The notes beneath the pieces were generated by a model. It made no database searches, was not told where the DNA came from, and saw only the letters and a list, made by a program, of their open reading frames with translations. 64,000 bases of DNA from assembly GCA_040902425.1 (NCBI GenBank), contig JBBDXI010000091.1, positions 19,174-83,173 of the forward strand. Direction: 5' to 3'. Below, one piece after another: positions 41,873 through 51,928 of the stretch. The DNA comes from JBBDXI01 sp040902425 (GTDB taxonomy: Bacteria; Planctomycetota; Phycisphaerae; Phycisphaerales; UBA1924). A program made the translations under genes and the position numbers. The stretch's first letter is position 1. Each line of letters starts with the position of its first letter.

Positions 41873-44368
41873 ATGTCTCTCCGCTACCGCAAACGCCTGC
41901 TGGACCACCTTCAGCACCGCTCCTACACGCCGCGGAAGCTCGAACAGCTGGCGCTGGACCTTGGGATCGACGACACGGTCGAGTTCGGCGAGGCAGTGGA
42001 ATCCCTCGCGGGGGAGGGCGTGATCGAGGTCTCCGACGGGGGGCTGGTCACGCTCCCCTCGGTCGGCGAGCAGCGGGAGATCGAGGGGACGTTCAAGAAG
42101 AACCCGCGGGGCTTCGGCTTCGTGCGGACCGACGACCCGATGCACGAGGGGGACCTGTTCATCCCGCCGGAGATGACCGGCGAGGCCCTCACCGGGGACC
42201 GCGTGCGGGTACGGGTGCGGAAGGAGAAGCGGCGCGGGGGGTCCGGAGCAAGCGGCCCGGGCGGGCGTTCGCCGTACGTCGGCGAGATCGTCGAGGTCGT
42301 CACCCGCAAGCGCTCCCAGTTCACCGGCGAGCTGCGCAAGCAGGGCAGCCAGTGGCTGGTCATGCCCGACGGGCGCGAGCTGCGCGAGCCGGTGGTCGTC
42401 CGCGATCCGCAGGCCAAGAACGCCCGCGAGGGGGACAAGGTCGTCATCGAGCTGCTGGAGTACCCCACCAGCAACGCCTACGGCGGCACCGTGCTGGGCG
42501 AGGGCGTGATCGTCCGCGTCCTGGGCAAGACCGGCGAGCCGGATGTCGAGACCCAGGCGGTCATCGCGGCCTTCAGCCTGCCGGGGGAGTTCCCCGGCGT
42601 GGCCGTGGACCAGGCGCGGGGGCTGGCGGGGGAGTTCGACGACGAGGTGCGCTCGCTGCGCGAGGCGTCGCGCGACTCCGAGGGTCACCGGGTGCTGGAG
42701 GGGTCCGACTTCCCGCGCCTGGACCTGACGGACGAGTTCATCCTCACGATCGACCCGCCGGATGCCAAGGACTACGACGACGCGATCTCGATCCGCCGGT
42801 CGGACAAGGGCTGGGAGCTCGGCGTGCACATCGCCGATGTCGCCCACTTCGTCAAGCCGGGGACGCCGCTGGATGAGGAGGCCAGGGAGCGGGGGAACAG
42901 CGTCTACCTGCCGCGCCTGGTCATACCGATGCTCCCGGAGGTCCTGAGCAACGGGATCTGCTCGCTCCAAGAGGGCGTGCCGCGGTTCACCAAGTCGGCG
43001 TTCATGCGGTACGACCTCGACGGGAACATCTCGGCGGAGGGCGTGGCCTCGACGCTGATCAAGTCGGCCAAACGGCTGACGTACCTGGAGGCCCAGGCGC
43101 TGATCGACGGCAACGTGGAGGAGGCCAAGCGCCACGCCAAGACCGAGCCCAACTACACGCCGCCGCTGCTCGCGGCGCTGCGCGAGATGGACACGCTGGC
43201 GAAGCGCATCCAGGAGCGGCGGCGGAAGCAGGGCATGATCTCGCTGGAGCTGCCCGAGGTGGTGCTCATCTACGACGACGAGGGGCGCGTGATCGACGCG
43301 GAGCGCGAGGACGACGCCTTCACGCACAAGCTCATCGAGATGTTCATGGTCGAGGCCAACGAGGTGCTGGCGCGGCTGTTCGAGAAGATGAACGTGCCCC
43401 TGCTCCGCCGGGTGCACCCCGAGCCCACGCCCGGCGATGTGGATGAGCTGCGCCGGACGGCCAAGGTGGCGGGGTTCAACATCCCCTCCAACCCCACCCG
43501 CGAGCAGCTCCAGGCCCTGCTCGACGCCACGCGGGGAACCCCCGCGGCCAGGGCCGTCCACATGGCCGTGCTTCGGACGCTGACCAAGGCGGAGTATTCG
43601 CCGGCGCTGATCGGACACTTCGCCCTGGCGAGCGAGGCGTACGCCCACTTCACCAGCCCCATCCGCCGCTACGCCGACCTGACGGTGCACACCGCCCTGG
43701 GCGAGTACCTGCGGGCCACCGACAACGCCAAGCGCCGCCCGAAGACCGACGAGGAGCGGACCAAGCTCGGCCGCAAGCTGCGGGAGAAGCTCCCCGACGA
43801 GGCCACGCTCGTCCAGGTCGGCCGCCACATCACGACCACCGAGGAGAACGCCGAGGATGCCGAGCGTCAGCTCCGCCAGTTCCTCGTCCTGCAGCTGCTG
43901 GAGAAGCACATCGGCGAGAGCTTCCGCGGCGTGGTGACCGGGGTGAGCGCCCGCGGCGTGTTCGTGCAGCTCGACAAGTTCCTGGTGGATGGCATCATCA
44001 AGATCACCGACCTGCCGGGGGACCCCACCCGCGGCGGCGGGACGCCGCTCTACAAGATCGACCAGCGGAGCGGGGCGCTGGTGGACCAGAAGTCCGGCCG
44101 CTCGTTCAACATGGGCGACACGGTGGTGGCGCGGATCGCCAACGTGGACCTCGCCCGCCGGCAGCTCGACCTGGTCCTGGAAGACGCCGCCAGCCGCGCC
44201 GCCGGGAAGGCCAAGAAACCCGTCCCCGAGAAGGTCGCCGGCGGCATGGCGCACTCGAACTTCAAGCCCCTGCGCTTCGACGGGATGACGGGCGAGCAGC
44301 GCCGCTCGCGCAAGAGCAAGTCCCGCGACAAGGGGAAGAAGCAGCACCGGCGGGAGAAGGGCCGCTGA
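41873..44368 (+). CDS. rnr: Ribonuclease R
   Basis: The 831-aa 3'-5' exoribonuclease degrades structured RNA. It has an N-terminal winged-helix-like region, cold-shock/OB domains and an RNB domain with active-site acids D294, D300, D302 and D303 (IDPPDAKDYDDAIS). A C-terminal S1 domain (FRGVVTGVSARGVFVQL) and a basic tail follow (QRRSRKSKSRDKGKKQH). ATG 41873 has AGAAGGA upstream; ATG 41864 is too close to that site. It converges on the next gene with eight bases between stops. Confidence 0.95.
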   Translation: MSLRYRKRLLDHLQHRSYTPRKLEQLALDLGIDDTVEFGEAVESLAGEGVIEVSDGGLVTLPSVGEQREIEGTFKKNPRGFGFVRTDDPMHEGDLFIPPEMTGEALTGDRVRVRVRKEKRRGGSGASGPGGRSPYVGEIVEVVTRKRSQFTGELRKQGSQWLVMPDGRELREPVVVRDPQAKNAREGDKVVIELLEYPTSNAYGGTVLGEGVIVRVLGKTGEPDVETQAVIAAFSLPGEFPGVAVDQARGLAGEFDDEVRSLREASRDSEGHRVLEGSDFPRLDLTDEFILTIDPPDAKDYDDAISIRRSDKGWELGVHIADVAHFVKPGTPLDEEARERGNSVYLPRLVIPMLPEVLSNGICSLQEGVPRFTKSAFMRYDLDGNISAEGVASTLIKSAKRLTYLEAQALIDGNVEEAKRHAKTEPNYTPPLLAALREMDTLAKRIQERRRKQGMISLELPEVVLIYDDEGRVIDAEREDDAFTHKLIEMFMVEANEVLARLFEKMNVPLLRRVHPEPTPGDVDELRRTAKVAGFNIPSNPTREQLQALLDATRGTPAARAVHMAVLRTLTKAEYSPALIGHFALASEAYAHFTSPIRRYADLTVHTALGEYLRATDNAKRRPKTDEERTKLGRKLREKLPDEATLVQVGRHITTTEENAEDAERQLRQFLVLQLLEKHIGESFRGVVTGVSARGVFVQLDKFLVDGIIKITDLPGDPTRGGGTPLYKIDQRSGALVDQKSGRSFNMGDTVVARIANVDLARRQLDLVLEDAASRAAGKAKKPVPEKVAGGMAHSNFKPLRFDGMTGEQRRSRKSKSRDKGKKQHRREKGR

Positions 44369-44376
44369 GGACGGCC

Positions 44377-45900
44377 TCACCGCCCGAAGAGCAGGTCGAG
44401 GATGCCCGGGCCGCTCGTGGTCGCGGGCCGGACGGCGTCCTCCCCGCCCAGGGCGACGTTCTCAAAGACCAGCTCGCCGTTGTAGATCTTCGTGACCTCC
44501 AGCGTCCGCTCGGCCGCGCCGGGGGAGGGCTTCAGGGTGACAGTGACCGTCGTGCCTTTCAGGCCGCGGGCCGGGCCCGAGACGTGCCGCTGCTTGTCCG
44601 GCCCCCCGTAGCCGTAGAACCCCTGCTCCCAGCCCGTGCCCGAGGTGAAGGACCCGATCTTCCAGGTCCGGCCCTCGTTGCTGATGTGGACGTCGAACGC
44701 GACATCGACCGGCAGGTCGGCGACCGAGAACTGGGCCATGACGGACCGGCCCATCCCCGCCCACACCTGCACGTCCTGCGGCCCCAGCTGCGCCTTCAGC
44801 TTGGCCGCGAGGTCCGGGGTGGGCTCGACGAGCTCGATCGCCGGCTCACCCTCGCCCACAACCTCGAAGCTCATGCTGGTCGAGTGCTCCGACGCGTCGG
44901 GCGAGTCCTGCTCGTTCATGGTGTTCCAGTTGAAGCCCGCCCGCATCGCGTTCATGTCGATCGGGCGCACGCTGATCGTCACCCCGCACTCGTGCCGCCC
45001 CGCGCCCGCGCCCGCCGGCACCGAGACCGGCACCTGCACCTGCGACTCGATGGCTCCCATGCCCCAGGGGTTCTTCGAGCCGGTGAGCTGGAACCAGCCC
45101 ACCGGCTGCCCCACGCCCATCCCCGGGAAGCCCCACATCTCCATCCCGGGCATCTGCGGCTTCCCGCGGGCGGCCTTCTCGCCGTCCACGGTCATCGACT
45201 TCAGCATGGCGATGCCCTGCATCATCGTCTGCGACCCGACGCGGGCCTCCTTCAGCTTGGCCACCACCGGCAGGACGCCGCCCGCCCGGACCCTCGGGCG
45301 CGCCGTCCACTCGAGCACCGCGGCCTGGCGGCGGAAGCGCGCCTGGTCCTCATCCGAGAGCTTGCCATCCATCCGCGCATCCTCGATCAGGTCGCCCCAC
45401 TGGTGGCACCAGGGGCGCGTGGGGTCGCCCTGGATGTCCAGCGCGACGGCGACGGCGGCGGCGCGCTGCTCCGGCGCGAGCGTCTTGGCGGCGATGCGAC
45501 GGCCGATCTCCGTCGCGATCGACTGGGAGCGCGCTGCGCTCACGTAGCGGGCCTCCCAGGACAGCAGCCAGAAGGGCTTGTAGCTGTCCACCTCCGAGCC
45601 GGTGAGCATGGCGAACGCGGCGGTGCCGACGAGCAGCATCGGGAACCCCGCGAGGACGCCGCCGCCGACGATGAACAGGGGGCGCTTCCGCCGCTGGCCG
45701 ATGCGGATGGCGCCCGGGCGCTTCAGCCCGGCCCCGCACTCCGGGCAGGTAATCGTCCCCTCGGGCCTGCCGGAGAGGTCGAACCGGCAGTCGCCGCAGG
45801 TGGGGTTCCTGTTCAGGCGCTTGCCGCGCAGGCCGAGGATGACCAGCACCACGCCGGTGACGATGGCCGCGATCAGGCCCAGGAGCACGGGTGCGGTCAT
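44377..45900 (-). CDS. Membrane protein with zinc ribbon and large exterior domain
   Basis: The 507-aa product begins with a hydrophobic helix and then CGDCRFDLSGRPEG ... CPECGAGL, the Phycisphaerae-style zinc ribbon. A second helix (LFIVGGGVLAGFPMLLVGTAAF) leads to a large domain with Met- and Gly-rich segments and beta-strand patterns. ATG 45900 has GAAGGAGG upstream. It is related in layout to the ribbon proteins at 30015 and 30995, but the large domain is unrecognised. Confidence 0.78.
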   Translation of the reverse strand: MTAPVLLGLIAAIVTGVVLVILGLRGKRLNRNPTCGDCRFDLSGRPEGTITCPECGAGLKRPGAIRIGQRRKRPLFIVGGGVLAGFPMLLVGTAAFAMLTGSEVDSYKPFWLLSWEARYVSAARSQSIATEIGRRIAAKTLAPEQRAAAVAVALDIQGDPTRPWCHQWGDLIEDARMDGKLSDEDQARFRRQAAVLEWTARPRVRAGGVLPVVAKLKEARVGSQTMMQGIAMLKSMTVDGEKAARGKPQMPGMEMWGFPGMGVGQPVGWFQLTGSKNPWGMGAIESQVQVPVSVPAGAGAGRHECGVTISVRPIDMNAMRAGFNWNTMNEQDSPDASEHSTSMSFEVVGEGEPAIELVEPTPDLAAKLKAQLGPQDVQVWAGMGRSVMAQFSVADLPVDVAFDVHISNEGRTWKIGSFTSGTGWEQGFYGYGGPDKQRHVSGPARGLKGTTVTVTLKPSPGAAERTLEVTKIYNGELVFENVALGGEDAVRPATTSGPGILDLLFGR

Positions 45901-46147
45901 GGCGCCCTCCTTCGCAGGTCCGCCCCAGAATACGCGGGAAACCGGGCGCCCCAGCGGCGCAGCGCCGGGGGCAGCGCCGCCTTGTGGGCGAGCGCACCTC
46001 TTCATGCCGCGAATAGAGCCCGGTTGGGCCCGAGGGTTCACCCCCCGGGGATGAGAGCGGCCATCCGCATACCGTTCCGGCCTTCGCGGTCCAGCCGGGA
46101 TACGCGGGCGCTCGATATAGAGACCGTACCCGCGGGAGACAGCGCCA

Positions 46148-48883
46148 GTGAGCACCACAACGAACGGTCGGTCGGGAAGGTCTCGGGTCTGGCCGCGCCG
46201 GGCCCTGGTGGTCCTGGCCGCGGCGGGCGCGTGCGCGCCGCTCTACGGGCAGGACCGCCCGCGGGCGACGCCGGGGGCGGGGGGGGCGGAGGGCGTGCTG
46301 CCGATGAGCGCCCAGCCGCCCGCGATGCCCCCCGGCCCGGGGCCGACGGGCGCGCCGGCTCTCCCGCCTGCGCAGGGGCCGCAGGGGCAGCCGGCGGATG
46401 ACCTCATCACCCTCAGCGACTTCCCGGAGGCCGTGGACCTTCGGGCCCTGGTCGAGTGGGTGGGCGAGACCCTGAAAATCAACATCGCCGCCAACGACCA
46501 GTTGACAGGCTCGGTGGTGATCAACGCGCCGATCACGGTCCGGAAGGACCAGCTGCTGGAACTGCTCAACGCCCTGCTCGAGCAGCAGGGGTACACGATC
46601 TATTACGACAAGCAGAGCGGGTGGTACCGCGTGGACCAGGGGGCGGCGCTCCCGGCGACCTTCGACGACAAGCTGGCGACGACCAAGCTGATCCCGACGC
46701 CCGGGCTCAGGCCCTCGTCGCTGACCGACGTGATGAACCAGCAGCTGGGGCAGCAGACGCTCCCGGCGGGCGCGACACGCCCCCTGCGGATCTCCTACCT
46801 GGATGACCTGGGGGTCATCCTCCTGACCGACACGCCGCGCCGGATCGCAACCGCGGAATCGATCGTCGCCCAGGTGATCGCGACCTCGCGGGCGCAGGAT
46901 TTCAACCGCTTCGACCTCCAGCACATCGCGGCCTCCGTGGCCCGGCAGCGGGTGCTCGAGCTGCTGGGCCAGGCCACCGCGCCGGCCCCGTTCGCGACCG
47001 GGGGAACGCAGCCCCCGGCGACGGCGGGCGCGGCGTCCAGCCACGCGGTGCTCGGGCTGGGGGAGAGGCTCTCGGTGGACCTGCAGGGCAACGCGCTGAT
47101 CCTGCGCGGCACGCCCGATGAGGCGGCGCGGATCGCCAAGGCCCTGATCGTCATCGACCGGCCCAAGGTGCTGGAGTACCGCCAGTACTTCGCGGGCTCC
47201 GCCGCGTCGCAGATCGCCGAGATGGCCCAGCGGCAGGGGCTGGGGACGGTGGAGACGATCGACTCGGCGCCCCAGGCCACGACCGGTCAGCAGCCGGGGC
47301 AGCCGCCCCCCTTGCGTGGCGGACAGGCGCCGCAGTTCCCCGGCGCGCCCGGCCAGCAGCAGGTCATCGGCGGGCCGGTGATGATCGTGGACACCTTCCG
47401 CGGCGTGATCATCTATTACGCGACGCGCTCGCAGCACGACCAGCTCGCCTCGTTCATCAAGACGGTCGACGCCGAGCGCGAGCAGGTGGTCATCACGGCC
47501 TACAAGCTGAAAAACCTCCCCGCCGATGACGTCGCCGACATCATCATCGCGATGATCACGGGGCAGACCTCCGCCGGCGGCGGAACCTCCGCCTTCATGC
47601 CGGGGGGCACGGGCGGGCGGGAGCGCGGCGGGACGCGCGGCGGCGGGCGCTCGGGCACGCTGGGGAACCAGGGCAACCTCGGCGGCCTGGGGGGCCTGCT
47701 GGGGAACCAGGGTGGGTTCGGCACGGGCGGCTCCGGCGGGGGCGGGCGGCTGTCGCGGGGGACCGGGGCGGGCGTGGCCGCGGAGGGGGAGAGCCCCTTC
47801 GGCAGCGGGACGGTCTTCATCGTCTCGGACCGCTCGAACAACCAGGTGCTGGTGCGGGCCCCGGCCAAGCAGCAGGAGGATTTCGCCAAGCTGATCGCGA
47901 AGCTCGACCAGCGCCGCCCCCAGGTGTACCTGGAGGTGCAGATCGTGGCGGTCTCGGCGAGCGACGACTTCCGCCTCGCGTTCGAGGTGCAGGGGATCAA
48001 CGCCGGCGGCTCGGGCGGCGCGGTGAACACGAACTTCGGCCTGGGGACGCTGACGACGACCACGGCGGGCGACCCGCCGGTCACCACGGGCGGCTTCCTC
48101 TCCCCCAAGAACATCACCACGACGCTGGGCGGGATGACGGCGGCCATCATCCGCAACGACCAGGTCCCCATCGTCCTGCGGGCCCTGAAGACCGACACTG
48201 ACACCCGGATCCTCTCCAGCCCCCAGCTGCTCGTGGATGACAACGAGACCGCCGAGATCGTGAGTGTGGAGGAGCAGCCGACCACCACAAGCAACCAGGG
48301 CACGGCCACCACGCAGGTCAGCTTCGACGGCTTCGAGGGCGCCGGAACAAAACTGCTGGTCACCCCCAGCATCAGCGAGGGCGGGTACCTGCGCCTGAGC
48401 TACGACATCGAACTCTCGAACTTCGTCGGCACAAGCTCGGCGGCCGGCATCCCTCCCGCCCGCCAGACACGGAACATCAACAGCGACTCCGTGACGATCC
48501 CCGGCGACACAACCATCGTGGTCGGCGGGATCAAGGTGGACTCGAAGAACAACACGATCGCGAAGGTGCCGCTGCTGGGGGATATCCCGATCGTCGGGCA
48601 CCTGTTCCGCGACACGAACAAGACGGCGTCGAACACCCGGCTCTACGTGTTCATCACCCCGCGGATCATGCGGGACCCCAACTTCCGCGACCTGCTCCTG
48701 CTGACCCGGGGCCCGCAGGCGGAGTCGGGGCTGGCGCCGGATGTGCCGGACCTGCGCCCGGCGATGATCGAGATCGTCGAACCCCCGCCCATGGCGCCCC
48801 AGGGGGCCGCCGAGCCGCGGCCCGGAGCGGAAGGCGGGGAGCGGACGGGGATGGCCCCCAGGAAGACCCATGGCCGGACGTGA
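46148..48883 (+). CDS. gspD: Secretin, GspD-like
   Basis: The 911-aa outer-membrane pore protein has a signal peptide (ending near LYGQ), an N0-like domain at about residues 80-160 and N1-N3-like domains with AYKLKNLPADDVADIIIAMI. A Gly-rich linker of about 70 residues follows, then the secretin core ending in LLGDIPIVGHLFRDTNK. It should form the outer-membrane ring of a type II secretion or type IV pilus machine. The GTG start is uncertain. It overlaps the ATPase gene by 14 bases. Confidence 0.85.
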   Translation: MSTTTNGRSGRSRVWPRRALVVLAAAGACAPLYGQDRPRATPGAGGAEGVLPMSAQPPAMPPGPGPTGAPALPPAQGPQGQPADDLITLSDFPEAVDLRALVEWVGETLKINIAANDQLTGSVVINAPITVRKDQLLELLNALLEQQGYTIYYDKQSGWYRVDQGAALPATFDDKLATTKLIPTPGLRPSSLTDVMNQQLGQQTLPAGATRPLRISYLDDLGVILLTDTPRRIATAESIVAQVIATSRAQDFNRFDLQHIAASVARQRVLELLGQATAPAPFATGGTQPPATAGAASSHAVLGLGERLSVDLQGNALILRGTPDEAARIAKALIVIDRPKVLEYRQYFAGSAASQIAEMAQRQGLGTVETIDSAPQATTGQQPGQPPPLRGGQAPQFPGAPGQQQVIGGPVMIVDTFRGVIIYYATRSQHDQLASFIKTVDAEREQVVITAYKLKNLPADDVADIIIAMITGQTSAGGGTSAFMPGGTGGRERGGTRGGGRSGTLGNQGNLGGLGGLLGNQGGFGTGGSGGGGRLSRGTGAGVAAEGESPFGSGTVFIVSDRSNNQVLVRAPAKQQEDFAKLIAKLDQRRPQVYLEVQIVAVSASDDFRLAFEVQGINAGGSGGAVNTNFGLGTLTTTTAGDPPVTTGGFLSPKNITTTLGGMTAAIIRNDQVPIVLRALKTDTDTRILSSPQLLVDDNETAEIVSVEEQPTTTSNQGTATTQVSFDGFEGAGTKLLVTPSISEGGYLRLSYDIELSNFVGTSSAAGIPPARQTRNINSDSVTIPGDTTIVVGGIKVDSKNNTIAKVPLLGDIPIVGHLFRDTNKTASNTRLYVFITPRIMRDPNFRDLLLLTRGPQAESGLAPDVPDLRPAMIEIVEPPPMAPQGAAEPRPGAEGGERTGMAPRKTHGRT

Positions 48884-50597
48884 ACTGACACTGCGGGGCC
48901 GGCAGGCCAAGGCGACCAACGGGCGCGGGGGCGCCGGGGGCGAGCTGGCCGTGGGGAGCGCCGGGGGCGACTGGGCCCGCGTCGCGTCGCTCCTGGGCGA
49001 CCTGGGGGGCACGCCCGACCAGCTCCGCCGCCTGCCGCTCGAGCCCGGCTCCGACGAGGAGCCGTGGGATGTCCTGCTCTCGCTGCTGGCGATCGACGAG
49101 CACACCGCGCTGCAGAAGCTCGCCGAGCGGACCGGCCTGCGCTTCATCGCCGAGCCGCGCCTGCACGAATCCGCCAGCCGCTTCTACGAGGTCATCCCCG
49201 CCGACACCGCCCGCCGCCACCACCTCGCGGGCCTGGAGAGCGACGGGCGCTCGATGACCGTGGTCACCGCCCAGCCCATGCAGCCGGCCGTCTTCTCGCG
49301 CCTCGAGGACCAGCTGGGGATGCCGGTGCGGATGGCGCTCGCCCCGCGTGGCGCGGTGGCGAACCTCGTCAACCGCGGCTACGAGCAGCAGCAGGACCTG
49401 GTCACCGAGATCATCGAGGAGATGCCGCTGGATGAGGCGGCGATCGCGACCGCGGCCGGGTCGGTCGGGCAGGCGACGGACCTCCTCCAGCTCGCCCGCC
49501 AGACGCCCGTCATCCGCCTGGTGAACATGATCCTCTTCGAAGCCCTGCGCCGCCGGGCGAGCGACATCCACGTCCACCCGATGGAGCAGCGCCTGGTCAT
49601 CCGCTTCCGCATCGACGGGATGCTGCTGGACACGTTCTCCCCCCCGCTCTCCCTCGCCCCCGCGATCTCCAGCCGCCTGAAGGTGATGACCGAGCTGGAC
49701 ATCGCCAACCGCCACAGCCCCCAGGACGGGCACACGACCGTGCGGGTGGGCAACCACAAGATCGACATCCGCCTCAGCGTGATCCCGACGATCTACGGCG
49801 AGCGGATCGTCCTGCGGCTGCTGGACCAGAGCCAGACCCAGCTCTCGCTCGACCAGGTCGGCATGGCCGAGGAGATGCAGCGGCACCTCATCACGCTCAT
49901 CGACCGGCCCAACGGGATGATCCTGGTGACCGGGCCGACCGGCTCGGGCAAGACGACCACGCTCTACGCGGCCCTGGGCAAGGTGGACCGCTCCAGCCGC
50001 AACGTGATGACCATCGAGGACCCGGTCGAGTACCACCTCGAGGGCATCAGCCAGATGCAGGTGAACCCCAAGCGCAACGTCACGTTCGCGACGGGCCTGC
50101 GGAGCCTGCTGCGGCAGGACCCCGACGTGATCCTGGTCGGCGAGATCCGCGACCGGGAGACCGCCGAGCTGGCGATCCAGGCGAGCCTCACCGGCCACCT
50201 CGTGCTCGCCACGCTGCACACCAACGACGCCCCCAGCGCCATCCCGCGCCTGGTAGACATCGGCGTGCCGGCGTACCTGATCACCTCGAGCCTGCTGGGC
50301 GTGCTCGCCCAGAGGCTGGTCCGGCGCGTCTGCCGGGTCTGCAACCACACCGGGAAGGACGCCCGGGGCGAGCGCTGCGAGGCCTGCTACGGCACGGGCT
50401 ACAAGGGGCGGCTGGCGGTCTACGAGATCATGATGATGACCGAGGAGCTGCGCCGGATGACGGCGCAGAACGCCGACTCGATCTCGCTGCAGGACGCGGC
50501 CAAGCGGGGCGGGTTCAAGACCATGCACGACGACGCGCAGAAGAAGGCGGCGCTGGGGGTGACGACGATGGAAGAGATCAAGCGGGTGCTGTTCTAA
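48870..50597 (+). CDS. gspE: Secretion/pilus assembly ATPase GspE-like
   Basis: The 575-aa cytoplasmic ATPase powers pseudopilus or pilus assembly. Walker A is GPTGSGKT (residues 355-362), followed by the Asp box VMTIEDPVEYHLEG, Walker B-like DPDVILVGEIRDRETA and the His box LATLHTNDA. C488, C491, C503 and C506 form the four-cysteine zinc motif typical of GspE/PilB. An N-terminal domain of about 200 residues precedes the core. Start overlap with the secretin gene suggests coupling; the other pilus/secretion genes are not in this window. Confidence 0.93.
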   Translation: MAGRELTLRGRQAKATNGRGGAGGELAVGSAGGDWARVASLLGDLGGTPDQLRRLPLEPGSDEEPWDVLLSLLAIDEHTALQKLAERTGLRFIAEPRLHESASRFYEVIPADTARRHHLAGLESDGRSMTVVTAQPMQPAVFSRLEDQLGMPVRMALAPRGAVANLVNRGYEQQQDLVTEIIEEMPLDEAAIATAAGSVGQATDLLQLARQTPVIRLVNMILFEALRRRASDIHVHPMEQRLVIRFRIDGMLLDTFSPPLSLAPAISSRLKVMTELDIANRHSPQDGHTTVRVGNHKIDIRLSVIPTIYGERIVLRLLDQSQTQLSLDQVGMAEEMQRHLITLIDRPNGMILVTGPTGSGKTTTLYAALGKVDRSSRNVMTIEDPVEYHLEGISQMQVNPKRNVTFATGLRSLLRQDPDVILVGEIRDRETAELAIQASLTGHLVLATLHTNDAPSAIPRLVDIGVPAYLITSSLLGVLAQRLVRRVCRVCNHTGKDARGERCEACYGTGYKGRLAVYEIMMMTEELRRMTAQNADSISLQDAAKRGGFKTMHDDAQKKAALGVTTMEEIKRVLF

Positions 50598-50619
50598 GAG
50601 CCTCCCCGGGCGGGTCGAG

Positions 50620-51507
50620 TCACGGCGCCCCGCGCGCGGGCACCGCCTCGACGATCACGCCCGCGATCGTGCACGTCCAGTACACCGAGCCGCCGGGGGA
50701 CACGGCGACGTCGGTCGGCTCGGGGTCGCCGAAGTTGACGGTGGTGCGCTGGAGCGTGCCCAGATCCACGCGGTAGACGCCGTTGGCGCCGCCCCGCGAC
50801 CCCGGCACGCCGGGAGTGGGGACCTCGGTGAAGAACAGCGTGCGCCCGGTCTGGTCGAGAGCGATGCCCACGGGCTCGTCGAGGTTGGTGAGCAGGGTCG
50901 AGACGGAGCCCGAGGGTGTGCGGCGGAGAATCACCCCGGCGGACTTGCACGTCCAGTAGGCGGTGCCGTCCTTGGCGACGGCGATGTCCACCGGCTCGGG
51001 CTCGCCAGCGCTGAGGGTGGCGGTGCCCGAGCCGTTGCTCACGTTCACCGTGTTCATGCCGCCCGCGCTGCCGGGCACACCCGGCGTGGGCACCTGCGTG
51101 AAGTAGATGCGGCCCTGGCGGGCCGCGATCCCGGTCGGGTCGCTCAGGCCCTGGAGGGCGACGCCCACCTCGCCGCGCGGGTTCTGCACCAGGATCACGC
51201 CGGCGGTACGGCAGGTCCAGTAGACGTTCCCGCGGTCCACGGCGAGGTTGAGCGGCTCGGGCTCACCCATGCTGACGGTCTGGATGGCGCCGGTGCGGGG
51301 CTTGAAACGCTTGACGGCGTTGGAGCCGCCCATGCTGCCCGGGATGCCGGGGGTGGGCACCTCGGTGAAATAGACCATGTTGTCGCCCCGGACGGCGATC
51401 CCGGTGGGGGCGCTGAGCCCGGAGGCAATGACGCTGGAGGTGTAGGTCTGCGCCCAGGCGCAGGAGGAAGCGGCGAGGATGGCGGCGCAGGCGGGCAGTG
51501 CGTTCAT
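50620..51507 (-). CDS. Secreted repeat protein, beta-propeller-like
   Basis: The 295-aa protein has a signal peptide (cleavage near AWAQ, residue 20). Three long repeats share GIA/GIALD, EVPTPGIPGS or QVPTPGVPGS, GEPEP or GDPEP, and VYWTC..AGVI. Such repeats fit an NHL/SMP-30 type propeller fold. The role is unknown. It is on the same strand as the ECF sigma pair just upstream and may be under its control, but a 130-base gap separates them. Confidence 0.75.
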   Translation of the reverse strand: MNALPACAAILAASSCAWAQTYTSSVIASGLSAPTGIAVRGDNMVYFTEVPTPGIPGSMGGSNAVKRFKPRTGAIQTVSMGEPEPLNLAVDRGNVYWTCRTAGVILVQNPRGEVGVALQGLSDPTGIAARQGRIYFTQVPTPGVPGSAGGMNTVNVSNGSGTATLSAGEPEPVDIAVAKDGTAYWTCKSAGVILRRTPSGSVSTLLTNLDEPVGIALDQTGRTLFFTEVPTPGVPGSRGGANGVYRVDLGTLQRTTVNFGDPEPTDVAVSPGGSVYWTCTIAGVIVEAVPARGAP

Positions 51508-51637
51508 GGATCGTCTCCCGGGTAGCGCGGACCGGCATGGGCCGCGCGAGCTCTCTGGGCGCTCCGGCGTTGGTCGCTGAGGGTGCGAGGCGCTTACATG
51601 AAAGCGGATGAAGATTCCCACCCGGCGGGGCGCGCGT

Positions 51638-51928
51638 TCAGGTGCCCAGGCCCAGCCTGCGAGACAGCCGGCGACGGACCTCCTCGGGCATGCGCGTGCT
51701 CTCGAGCGCCCGGGCGGCGGCGGCCGCGTCGAACCGCCGGCCCGCCTCACGGAGGAACCGCAGCTGGCGCAGGAACCGGCGGCAGTACCGGCACTGGAAG
51801 ACGTGGATGGCCAGGCCGATGCGCACGGGACGGGGAAGGGCCCCGTCCGCGGCGCGGGAGAGGTCCAGGTTGTTGGCCCGGCAGGGGCGGGAGGCGACCC
51901 GGAGCACGGTGAGGGTGGCGCGGATCAT
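51638..51928 (-). CDS. Zinc-finger anti-sigma-like protein
   Basis: The 96-aa product has an H-x3-C-x2-C motif (HVFQCRYCRRFLRQLRFL) near residue 44, the hallmark of zinc anti-sigma proteins, with helical flanks and no membrane helix. Its start overlaps the sigma-factor stop by four bases (ATGA), so the two are made together and probably bind each other. Inhibition of the sigma factor is inferred. Confidence 0.75.
   Translation of the reverse strand: MIRATLTVLRVASRPCRANNLDLSRAADGALPRPVRIGLAIHVFQCRYCRRFLRQLRFLREAGRRFDAAAAARALESTRMPEEVRRRLSRRLGLGT

Noticed and set aside
41399..44380. A 993-codon open frame on the - strand
   Set aside because: It is antisense to ribonuclease R, whose catalytic acids and domains are intact.
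45350..49147. A 1265-codon open frame on the - strand
   Set aside because: It lies opposite the secretin, which has a clear family pattern, and it overlaps the GspE start. The composition is shadow-like.
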